Shown piece after piece: positions 43,084 through 50,502 of a stretch of DNA of 64,000 nt (within the stretch, counting starts at the first letter, position 1; each line of letters opens with the position of its first letter). The DNA is from JAICJR01 sp036494715 (GTDB lineage Bacteria; Actinomycetota; Thermoleophilia; Solirubrobacterales; Thermoleophilaceae): assembly GCA_036494715.1 (NCBI GenBank), contig DASXNY010000150.1:1-64000 (forward strand), given 5' to 3'. The position numbers and the translations under genes were made by a program. Under the pieces are notes generated by a model that saw only the letters and a program-made list of their open reading frames with translations, did not search any database and was not told where the DNA came from.

Positions 43084-44016
43084 GTGAGCTCGCGAGCCGT
43101 TCGCAGATTGGTCGTCGCCCTGGCGGCGGTGGCGATCGTCGTGGCCGGGGTCTCCGCCGTCGCGCATGCCACGGCCGGCCCGCCGCCCGCGGGCGAGCTC
43201 CTTCCGGATCTCGACCAGGAGACACCGAATCAGCTGCTGATCGCACACGCGGGGCACCACTGGCTGCTCGGCTTCCAGTCGGCGGTCCGCAATATCGGCG
43301 CCGGGCCGCTGCTCATCAACGGGCACCGGGGGAGCCACGCGACGCCCTTCATGCAGGCCGACCAGCAGGTGATGAAGCAGGACGGATTGTCGGACGTCTA
43401 TCGCGGTGTCGGGCGGCTGCGGTACGTACGCTCGCCCGACCACCAGCACTGGCACCTGTTGCGCTTCGAGCGCTACGAGCTTCGCCGCGCGGGCAGCAGC
43501 AAGGCGCTCATTCGCGACCGCAAGACGGGCTTCTGCCTCGGCGACCGCTACCGGGTGGTCAACGGCGAGCCCGTCGGCGCCCTCGCCAGCCCGATCCATA
43601 CGGGGCGCTGCGCGCTCCGCCAGCCCGGAAGGCTTCGCGTGAGCGAGGGAATCTCCGTAGGCTGGGGCGACAACTACGTCGCGTACCTGGAGGGGCAGTC
43701 CCTACCGATCGATCAGCTCACCTCCGGTCGTTATGTGCTCGTCCACCGGGTGAACACCGATCACCGGCTACACGAGCTGAGCTACACGAACGACGCCGCA
43801 TCCGTGCTGCTGGACTTGCGCTGGCGGCACGGCAAGCCGCACCTCACCCAGCTCGCTTCGTGCCCGGACTCCGCGCGCTGCGACAACCCGGCCGCGCCGA
43901 CGGCGGCCAGGCGCGTTCCGCGCGGCGAGGTGTCCGCGAACTGGCGGCACTTCGGGCTCGTCGCAGCCACGGCAACCCTTTGCAGCCTGTCGGACGCGTA
44001 CTCGCCGAAGCCTTGA
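43084..44016 (+). CDS. Lysyl-oxidase-family secreted protein
   Basis: Exported protein of 310 aa with an N-terminal signal or anchor (about 5-30). The core resembles the lysyl oxidase family (PF01186): a LLPDLDQETP start, the copper-ligand region DHQHWHLLRFERYELR, a C-containing block (KTGFCLGDRY) and HRVNTDHRLHELSYTNDAAS. In animals the enzyme oxidises peptidyl lysine with copper and a quinone cofactor; bacterial homologues are less well known. GTG 43084 is the best start by signal-peptide position. Its TGA overlaps the TTG of the PQQ dehydrogenase gene. Confidence 0.78.
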   Translation: MSSRAVRRLVVALAAVAIVVAGVSAVAHATAGPPPAGELLPDLDQETPNQLLIAHAGHHWLLGFQSAVRNIGAGPLLINGHRGSHATPFMQADQQVMKQDGLSDVYRGVGRLRYVRSPDHQHWHLLRFERYELRRAGSSKALIRDRKTGFCLGDRYRVVNGEPVGALASPIHTGRCALRQPGRLRVSEGISVGWGDNYVAYLEGQSLPIDQLTSGRYVLVHRVNTDHRLHELSYTNDAASVLLDLRWRHGKPHLTQLASCPDSARCDNPAAPTAARRVPRGEVSANWRHFGLVAATATLCSLSDAYSPKP

Positions 44017-45077
44017 GGCGTACGGCGCTGGTCGCCGCGGCCGCGGCCGCGCTCGGTCTCGGAGCGGCGCCCGCCCACGCCGCCGTTCGCGTCCATACGG
44101 TGGCGACGGGGCTCGTCGTGCCGTGGGAGATCGCGTTCATGCCGAACGGGTCGGCGCTGGTCACGGAGCGGCCTGGGCGCGTGCGCCTGCTCGACCGGCA
44201 CCGTCATCTGCTGCATCGGCCCGTCGCGCGCCTACGGGTCACGAACCAGGGCGAGGGCGGGTTGCTCGGCTTGGCGCTCGACCCGGCGTTCGCGCGCAAC
44301 CACCTCGTCTACATCTACTTCACGGCCGGCGCCGACATGAGGCTCGAGCGTTGGCGCTGGGACGGACGGCGGCTGGTGCGCCAGCGCTCACTCGTGCAGG
44401 GCATCCAAGCCGGCCAGGTGCACGACAGCGGCCGGATCGAGTTCGGCCCCGACAAGCGCCTCTATATCGCCACGGGCGACGCCGGCCAGCCGATGCTCGC
44501 CCAGGACCCGAACTCGCTCAACGGCAAGTTCCTCGCCCTCACCCCGAGCCAGTACAGGGGCGCGGGCGGGCGGCCGTCGATCGTCTCCATGGGCAACCGC
44601 AACGCCCAGGGCTTCGACTGGCAGCCCGGCAGCGGCCGCCTGATCTCCACCGAGCACGGGCCGACCGGCTTCGACGGACCCGAGGGCTTCGACGAGATCA
44701 ACGACATCCGCCAGGGCGGCAATTACGGCTGGCCGCTCGTGATCGGCTCCGGGCACCCTGGCTTCGTCGATCCGCTGAAGGTCTACCTGCCGCCGATCGC
44801 GCCGTCCGGCGCCACCTTCGTCACGGATCCCGGCTCGCGCTGGACCGGCAACTTCATCTTCGCCTGCCTGCGCGGCCAGGAGCTGCGCCGGCTCGTGTTC
44901 AAGGGCGACCGGATCGTCCACGACGAACAGCTCTTCGTGGGCCGTTACGGGCGCTTGCGCGACGTGGTTGAGGGTCCGGGCGGCGCGCTGTATGTGCTCA
45001 CGAGCAACCGCGACGGCCGTGGTCGGCCGCGCCCGGGCGACGACAAGATCCTGCGCATCGTCCCGCCGCGGCGCTGA
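44013..45077 (+). CDS. PQQ-dependent sugar dehydrogenase-like secreted protein (GdhB/YliI type)
   Basis: Exported beta-propeller of about 354 aa. A signal peptide (about 4-25, ending AHA) is followed by GLVVPWEIAFMPNGSALVTERPG, the usual start of the soluble glucose/sorbosone dehydrogenase family. Family blocks VTNQGEGGLLGLALDP, GFDWQPGSGRLISTEHGP and EINDIRQGGNYGWP are visible. It would oxidise aldoses in the periplasm or outside using PQQ. The TTG start overlaps the upstream TGA (TTGA), so it is coupled to the lysyl-oxidase gene. No PQQ synthesis genes are in view. Confidence 0.87.
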   Translation: MRRTALVAAAAAALGLGAAPAHAAVRVHTVATGLVVPWEIAFMPNGSALVTERPGRVRLLDRHRHLLHRPVARLRVTNQGEGGLLGLALDPAFARNHLVYIYFTAGADMRLERWRWDGRRLVRQRSLVQGIQAGQVHDSGRIEFGPDKRLYIATGDAGQPMLAQDPNSLNGKFLALTPSQYRGAGGRPSIVSMGNRNAQGFDWQPGSGRLISTEHGPTGFDGPEGFDEINDIRQGGNYGWPLVIGSGHPGFVDPLKVYLPPIAPSGATFVTDPGSRWTGNFIFACLRGQELRRLVFKGDRIVHDEQLFVGRYGRLRDVVEGPGGALYVLTSNRDGRGRPRPGDDKILRIVPPRR

Positions 45078-45080
45078 GGC

Positions 45081-46244
45081 TCAGTTGCCGGGCGGGGCTG
45101 GGACGGTGGTGGTCCCGCCCGTGGCGCCGCCGCCGAGCAACAGCGAGGGCGTCTTGCCGCCGGGCGCGAGGATCAGCGTGGTGTGCGGCGGCAGCGCCTT
45201 GAGCGTCTCGATGTTCGCCAGCGCCGGGCTCTTGTTGAGTGTCTTGGACAGCAGCCGGTTGCGCTCGTTCTGGTAGCGCGCCTGCTTCATCTGGGCCTTC
45301 GAAATGTTCACTTGGGCGTACTGCGCCTGCGACTGGTTGACTGCCGCCTGGACGTTGCCGGGCAGCGTGATTCGCGCGATGCGGAAGCGAATGTCCCAGA
45401 AGTAGCGCTGGCCGAGCGAGCGGGTGAGGTCGCGCTGCAGCGAGATCTGAAGCCAGTCCTGGATGCGCGGCAGGTTGGCGCCGGGCTGGTGCAGGCGCGA
45501 CGCCACGGGACCGCGCACGAGAGCGCACGACGACAGGATCTCCGCGCAGCGGTAGCGGCCGAGCTCCGCGCGCAGGTCGTTCTCGAGAACGGGCCGGAAG
45601 AGGGCGTCGAGCATCGCATTGAAGCCGTCATCGCCCTGCCACGGATAGAGCAGGCGGTTGTCGGGTGTGCTGAATTTGCGGGTGCCCACCGACTGGTCGA
45701 AGCGCGACAGGGTGACCGGGTCCGTCTCGCCGATGAAGCGGAAGAAGACGGTGGCCTCGAGGCCCACCTGCACGCCGTCCTTCGTCGGCACCGTGATGAC
45801 GTCGACGCCGGTCCGCGAACCGCGCTGCGGGTCGCTCGTGACGGTGTAGCGCAGGGTCACGTGTGCGGCCGGATAGCTGTGGGGCGCCTGCGAGTACCAG
45901 CCCGTCCACGTCAGCCCCTGGCCGGGCGAGAGGATCTGCCTGACGTTGCGGCTGTCGAACGGACCGCCGTTGCGGACCACTCCCACATGACCGACGTCCT
46001 CGCGGGCGAAGCGCGCCCCGCTCACTCCGATGATCGCCGCGAGCAGCAGCACGCCGGCCACCAGCGTGACCCCGCTCTTGGCGCGCTTCTTGTCGATCAG
46101 GCGAAGGAACCACCTCGGCGGCTCGCTACGCTCGGAGAGCGCCCGCTGGGCCGCGGGCATCCGCGGCCTCGACGCGATCCGCGGCGGACGCTTGTGCGAC
46201 TCCTCGTGACGCGGTCGCCGGCGAAGGCTCGGGCTGGGGCTCAT
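45081..46244 (-). CDS. SPFH/Band 7 domain membrane protein
   Basis: Protein of 387 aa. A basic N-terminus (Arg/Lys-rich, about 1-50) precedes one helix (about 58-76, GVTLVAGVLLLAAIIGVSGA), then a prohibitin-like SPFH domain (about 80-300; DVGHVGVVRNGGPFDSRNVR, VPTKDGVQVGLEATVFFRF). A coiled coil (about 300-350, QSQAQYAQVNISKAQMKQA) and a Gly/Thr/Pro-rich tail follow. SPFH proteins scaffold membrane microdomains. ATG 46244 has GAGG at 8 nt. Longer upstream frames are antisense to other genes. It is convergent with the PQQ dehydrogenase (3 nt between stops). Confidence 0.82.
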   Translation of the reverse strand: MSPSPSLRRRPRHEESHKRPPRIASRPRMPAAQRALSERSEPPRWFLRLIDKKRAKSGVTLVAGVLLLAAIIGVSGARFAREDVGHVGVVRNGGPFDSRNVRQILSPGQGLTWTGWYSQAPHSYPAAHVTLRYTVTSDPQRGSRTGVDVITVPTKDGVQVGLEATVFFRFIGETDPVTLSRFDQSVGTRKFSTPDNRLLYPWQGDDGFNAMLDALFRPVLENDLRAELGRYRCAEILSSCALVRGPVASRLHQPGANLPRIQDWLQISLQRDLTRSLGQRYFWDIRFRIARITLPGNVQAAVNQSQAQYAQVNISKAQMKQARYQNERNRLLSKTLNKSPALANIETLKALPPHTTLILAPGGKTPSLLLGGGATGGTTTVPAPPGN

Positions 46245-46439
46245 CCCCGGTACCTCATCCCGGTACTGAAGCGCGAATCGCATCGCGCGCAACAGGGCTC
46301 CGCGATCGTCCGATAAGCCGTCGCGATCGGGCTCCGGTGCTGATCGGTCTCCCCGTTCACGTGAACGGCAAGCGCTGTTGCGGCGCGCCGTGGAGGCGCT
46401 TGGCTTCCCGGTGCACCCCAACGGCACCAGGAGGACCCC

Positions 46440-46697
46440 ATGGGTACCAAGAGCACACTGATCGAGACCGAGCCGCTGCTCGTTTCGGCGGCGACCCGCC
46501 GCTTCACCGACGACCTTCCCGCGATCGAGCTGTGGGACGCGTGGGTGTTCGCCGAGGTCGAGACGGATCTTGCACTGGAGGCGTGGTACAGCGCACCCAG
46601 GGACGAGAAGCGCGGCCCCTACGCCGCATACGTCGCCGCGCTCGACCGCGAGGAGCAGGCCGCACTGACGCTTGAGCGACGTCTCGCCAGGCCGTGA
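46440..46697 (+). CDS. Small conserved-looking acidic protein (85 aa)
   Basis: Helical, Glu-rich protein with a strong AGGAGG site before ATG. It is related to the 75-aa product at 29626-29853 through its second half (AIELW ... YAAYVAALDREEQAAL). No signal or membrane segment. It precedes a membrane glycosyltransferase by 9 nt and is probably co-expressed. I do not recognise a named family. The presence of two copies in one window, each just upstream of a different gene type, suggests a stand-alone small protein family. Confidence 0.72.
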   Translation: MGTKSTLIETEPLLVSAATRRFTDDLPAIELWDAWVFAEVETDLALEAWYSAPRDEKRGPYAAYVAALDREEQAALTLERRLARP

Positions 46698-46706
46698 TGG
46701 GCAGCC

Positions 46707-47924
46707 GTGTTCACGTTCGTCTATCACGGCCTCCAGGTTGTGATGCACGGCGCGACCCCGACGCCCTTCATGGGCTTCTTCGTGTACGTGTGGGTCGTCT
46801 GGAGCTGCAAGGCGCTCGGCGCCAGGCGCTACCGCCCGTGGACCGCGGAGCCGCCGGTCCAACGAGTGACGGTGCTCGTGCCCGTCTACAACGAGCCGGA
46901 AGGGATCTTCCGTAGGTCGCTGGCAAGCGTCCGGCTGAGCCTGCCAACCGAGATGATCGCGGTGGTCGACGGCGCCGATGAGCACACCGCCGAGATCGCT
47001 CGCGAGTACTGCGACCAGGTGGTCCTGATCGAGCGCTCCGGCAAGCGCGCGGCGATCGCCGCCGGGCTCGACGTGGCCGATCCCTCCACGCAGGTGGTCG
47101 TGGTCCTCGACTCCGACACCATCTGGGAGCCGGGAGCGCTGACCGAGCTGCTCCGGCCGTTCGAGGATCCGCGGGTGGGCGGGGTCACGCCGCAGCAGGC
47201 GATCTTCGACGCGGCTCACAGTCCGGTCCGCCAACTCGCGAACTGGATCGAGGACATCAGGTATCACCTCACGGTCCCCGCCCAGTCGGCGTTCGGCCAG
47301 GTGGGTTGCCTCGCCGGGCGCACCATCGCCTACCGTCGCGAGGCGTTCGAGCCGGCAGTGGAGCGGATGGTGAGCCAGCAGGTGTTCGGCGTCCCGCTCG
47401 AGATCGGCGACGACCGCGTCCTCACCAACGAGCTCTTGCGCAACGGCTGGCGCACCGTCTACCAGTCGACGGCGCTCGTGCACACGAACGCGCCCGCCAG
47501 CTGGCGCCGCTTCTGGCGGCAGCAGCTCCGCTGGGGGCGCTCGAGCCAGCGCGAGACGCTGCTGAGCCTGCGCTGGCTGTGGCGGCGGCCGGTGGCCTTC
47601 GCCTCCTTCCTCACCGACATCATCACCCCGTTCGCCCTGTATGCCGTGATGGCGCTGGCGGTGGCCCACGCCGTCCGTGGCGACAATGCGGCGCTCGCAC
47701 TTCCCGTCGTCCCGGCAATCGCGGTTGCGTACGTGGGGATGCTCTTCAGCATCGGTATCAGGCAGCTGGGCCACCTGCGGCGCTTTCCGCGCGATCTTCG
47801 CCGGCTGCCGCTGTTCGTGCTTCAGCTGACGTTCGTGATGGTGCCGGTCAGGATCGCCGCGTTCGCGACGATGCTCCACCAGGACTGGGGCACGCGGTCC
47901 GCGGCGCTCGAGGGCACGCAGTGA
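46707..47924 (+). CDS. Processive family-2 glycosyltransferase (hyaluronan/cellulose-synthase-like)
   Basis: Membrane GT2 of 405 aa. One N-terminal helix, then a GT-A domain (about 50-285) with VTVLVPVYNEPEG, the DXD-type LDSDTIW, the acceptor-site GDDRVLTNEL, and the QQLRWGRS motif (Q/RXXRW class) of processive synthases. Three or four C-terminal helices (about 300-400) would form the export channel. The product is likely an extracellular polysaccharide; the sugar is unknown. GTG 46707. Its TGA overlaps the GH26-like gene start (GTGA), so synthase and hydrolase are translated together. Confidence 0.88.
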   Translation: MFTFVYHGLQVVMHGATPTPFMGFFVYVWVVWSCKALGARRYRPWTAEPPVQRVTVLVPVYNEPEGIFRRSLASVRLSLPTEMIAVVDGADEHTAEIAREYCDQVVLIERSGKRAAIAAGLDVADPSTQVVVVLDSDTIWEPGALTELLRPFEDPRVGGVTPQQAIFDAAHSPVRQLANWIEDIRYHLTVPAQSAFGQVGCLAGRTIAYRREAFEPAVERMVSQQVFGVPLEIGDDRVLTNELLRNGWRTVYQSTALVHTNAPASWRRFWRQQLRWGRSSQRETLLSLRWLWRRPVAFASFLTDIITPFALYAVMALAVAHAVRGDNAALALPVVPAIAVAYVGMLFSIGIRQLGHLRRFPRDLRRLPLFVLQLTFVMVPVRIAAFATMLHQDWGTRSAALEGTQ

Positions 47925-48940
47925 GGCCGGCCGCCCTCAACCTCGGCACCGCGGTCCTGACGCTCGTGCTCCTCGGCACCCTCAGCTTCCCGGCGGGACG
48001 GATCCTCACCGCACCGCTTCACTCGGCTGCGGAGCCGGCGCGCGCCGATGCGGCGCCCGCGCCCGGGCCCTTCTTCGGCGAGTACGGCAACCCGTGGCAC
48101 CTCGCTGGCTGGCAGCGGGCGATGGGCGCGCGCCCGCGGCTCCTCGCCAAGTTCCAGTCGTTCTCGCAGAGCCATCCGATCGGTGGCTTCCTGGCACAGT
48201 GCGAGCGGGACGGGATCGGCAGCGTGCTGATCTCGTGGGAGCCGTGGAGGCCGCTGCCGGCCAGCCTCGGCGGTCGCGCGCAGGGCAGCCCGCAGTTCGG
48301 CTACCGCAACGTGGACATCGCCGCCGGAGCGCAGGACGCCTACATCCGCGGCTTCGCGCGTTCGCTGCGCGGCTTTAGCGGCACCGTCTATCTGCGCTAT
48401 GCGCACGAGATGAACGGCTTCTGGTACCCGTGGAGCCGCAACGCTCGCGCGTACGTGCTCGCCTGGCGCAGGGTGGTCCGCATCTTCCGTTCCGAGGGGG
48501 CGCGCAACGTGCGCTTCGTCTGGTCGGTCAATCCGAGCCTGTACCTGCACCGCTCCCAGTGGCGGCGCCGCATCGGGCGCTACTGGCCGGGCGACTCGTA
48601 CGTGGACGACGTCGGTTCGACGATGATCGACTTCGGCGGGGTCAAGCGCTACACGGTGGCGCGCTTTCGCCCGGCGCTCGGCGAGTTGCGGCGGATCTTC
48701 CACAAGCCGCTGATCCTGACCGAGGTCAACACCGAGTTTCGCGGCCGCGTGGCCTGGCTTCGCCAGTTCGAGCTCGTGCTCCGGCGCAGGCCGTGGATCA
48801 GCGGCGTGGTCTGGTCGCAGCTGCCGAGCAGGTCCAAGGCGCAGGCCGGGCCGAAGGTGGGGAACCTCTCCTGGGACGTGACCCGGGACCCGCCGGCCGC
48901 GGCGGTGGTGCGCCAGATCATCGAGGACCGGTCCGGCTAG
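47921..48940 (+). CDS. GH26-like secreted glycosidase (first copy)
   Basis: Protein of 339 aa with an N-terminal signal/anchor (about 8-30). The barrel has the beta-mannanase (GH26) acid/base motif LRYAHEMNGFWYPW (Glu163) and a nucleophile in LILTEVNT (Glu268). Paralogous to 54236-55192 throughout (RNVRFVWS, YWPG.YxDDVG, IDFGG, WDV..DPPAAA). GTG 47921 overlaps the glycosyltransferase stop. Pairing with a polysaccharide synthase suggests trimming or release of the polymer. It ends 2 nt before the FHA-M50 gene. Confidence 0.87.
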   Translation: MRPAALNLGTAVLTLVLLGTLSFPAGRILTAPLHSAAEPARADAAPAPGPFFGEYGNPWHLAGWQRAMGARPRLLAKFQSFSQSHPIGGFLAQCERDGIGSVLISWEPWRPLPASLGGRAQGSPQFGYRNVDIAAGAQDAYIRGFARSLRGFSGTVYLRYAHEMNGFWYPWSRNARAYVLAWRRVVRIFRSEGARNVRFVWSVNPSLYLHRSQWRRRIGRYWPGDSYVDDVGSTMIDFGGVKRYTVARFRPALGELRRIFHKPLILTEVNTEFRGRVAWLRQFELVLRRRPWISGVVWSQLPSRSKAQAGPKVGNLSWDVTRDPPAAAVVRQIIEDRSG

Positions 48941-48942
48941 GC

Positions 48943-50502
48943 GTGCTCTACGAGCTGGTGCTTCCGGACGGTTCACGCGTTCCCCTGACGGGGGAGACGC
49001 TCACGATCGGACGCGCGCGCGCAAGCGATCTCAGGCTCGACGATCCGAGCGTCTCCCGGGTCCACGCCCGGGTGAGGGTGGGTCCGGGCGGGCCGGCCAT
49101 AGAGGACGCCGGCTCGCGCTCCGGAACGTGGCTGGACGGGCGGCGACTGCGCCAGCCCGAGAAGCTGCACGACGGTGCGCAGATACGCCTCGGGGACGAG
49201 AGCCTGCACGTCGAGCGGCAGCGCTCGGAAGCCGAGCCCGGGCGGACGATTGTGGTGCCCGAGGGCGCCTCGGCGGCGCTGCCTGCGGTGGCTGCGCAGG
49301 AAACGGCCACAACCCGCTTCGGCGCCCGTCCCCGGCTGCGGTCCGGCTACGCGCTCAAGCGGCTCGCCGCCGCCGAGGGGCCGCGCCGCTGGGTCCTGAA
49401 GGACCTCGTGAGCGGCAAGTTCGTCCGGATGCCCGACGACGACGCGCGCCTGCTCCGCCTGCTCGACGGCCGCCGCTCGCTCGGCGAGCTCGTGCGCGAT
49501 GCGGAGCGGGAGCTCGGTCCCGCGGGCGCACCGGCGCTGGCACGCCTGCTCGCCGACCTCGGGGAGCGCGGCCTCTTGTCGGGCCAGGGGCGTCCGGCGG
49601 AGCCCCGCGCGCGGCGCGGTCTCGGTCGGATGTTCGCGGCTCGGACATTCCGCTGGCACGGCGCGGGCGACCTGTTCGGGCGTCTGTACGCGGATGGCGG
49701 GCGCCTGCTGTTCACGCCGCCCGCCGTAGTGCTCCTTGCGCTCGTGGCACTGGGCGGGGTGCTCGCGTTCGCGTACCTGATCGTTGGGCGCTACGGCACG
49801 CCGTTCGTCGTCGCCAGCCGGGTGGGGCTGGGCGGGCTCGTGTTCCTGCTGGGCAGGCTCGCGATAGCGGCCGTGCACGAGACGGCCCACGGCCTCACCA
49901 TGGCCTCGTTCGGGCGGCGGGTGGGCGCGGCGGGGCTCAAGCTCGTGCTCGTGTTCCCCTACGCGTTCGTGGACACCTCCGACGTCTGGTTCGAGTCGCG
50001 GCGGAGGCGCATGGCCGTGAGTGCCGCCGGGCCGGTGTCGGATTTCACCCTCGGCGGTCTGTTCTCGCTCGCCGCGCTGGTGCTGCCGCCGGGCACCACG
50101 CGCGACATCTTCTTCCAGCTCGCGCTCGCGGCGTATGTCGGTGGGCTGTTCAACATCAACCCCTTCCTCGAGCGCGACGGCTACCACATACTCGTCGACC
50201 TCCTCAACGAGCCGACCCTGCGCCGCCGCGCGCGCGAGGATCTGCGTGCGCGGCTCAGCGGCCGCGCCCGCGGGGCGCCGTCGCGCGTGTTGGCCCGCTA
50301 TTCGCTCTTCGGCCTCGCCTGGTCGACCGTGGCCACGCTGTTCACGATCGGGCTGTCGCTGCGCTACGAGCCGCGCCTCGCCGCGCTGCTGCCGGGACCG
50401 CTGCCGTGGGTGGCGCTCGTGATCGTGTGGCTGGCCCTGTTCGCACCCGTACTGCTCACCGTGGGCGCGCCCCTGGTCGCGCGGCGGCGCCTCAACACCT
50501 GA
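48943..50502 (+). CDS. FHA - PqqD-like - M50 family membrane metalloprotease fusion
   Basis: Protein of 519 aa. An FHA domain (about 1-90; TIGRARASDLRLDDPSVSRV, GSRSGTWLDG) would read phosphothreonine. A PqqD-like/RRE module follows (about 133-215; VLKDLVSGKFVRMPDDDARL). Then comes a multi-helix M50-type domain with HETAH (312-316) and a NINPFLERDGYHIL motif (N406-D412) that supplies the third metal ligand, as in site-2-type and RiPP-associated proteases. GTG 48943 is 2 nt after the GH26-like stop. Its TGA overlaps the ATG of the NlpC/P60 gene by one base. A Ser/Thr kinase gene lies 5 kb downstream. Confidence 0.85.
   Translation: MLYELVLPDGSRVPLTGETLTIGRARASDLRLDDPSVSRVHARVRVGPGGPAIEDAGSRSGTWLDGRRLRQPEKLHDGAQIRLGDESLHVERQRSEAEPGRTIVVPEGASAALPAVAAQETATTRFGARPRLRSGYALKRLAAAEGPRRWVLKDLVSGKFVRMPDDDARLLRLLDGRRSLGELVRDAERELGPAGAPALARLLADLGERGLLSGQGRPAEPRARRGLGRMFAARTFRWHGAGDLFGRLYADGGRLLFTPPAVVLLALVALGGVLAFAYLIVGRYGTPFVVASRVGLGGLVFLLGRLAIAAVHETAHGLTMASFGRRVGAAGLKLVLVFPYAFVDTSDVWFESRRRRMAVSAAGPVSDFTLGGLFSLAALVLPPGTTRDIFFQLALAAYVGGLFNINPFLERDGYHILVDLLNEPTLRRRAREDLRARLSGRARGAPSRVLARYSLFGLAWSTVATLFTIGLSLRYEPRLAALLPGPLPWVALVIVWLALFAPVLLTVGAPLVARRRLNT

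Noticed and set aside
43026..44012. Upstream extension of the PQQ dehydrogenase frame
   Set aside because: It overlaps the lysyl-oxidase-like gene in another frame and would bury the signal peptide seen after TTG 44013.
45074..45084. CTGAGGCTCAG palindrome at the convergent stops of the PQQ dehydrogenase and SPFH genes
   Set aside because: It arises from two TGA stops facing each other around one base. Too short to be a terminator.
46245..47879. Long upstream extension of the SPFH reading frame (over 500 codons)
   Set aside because: It runs antisense through the glycosyltransferase and small-protein genes; SPFH homology begins only after ATG 46244, which has a ribosome site.
49128..50501. 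Upstream extension of the NlpC/P60 reading frame
   Set aside because: It lies inside the FHA-M50 gene in another frame and is Arg/Ala-rich. The coupled ATG at 50502 is the sensible start.
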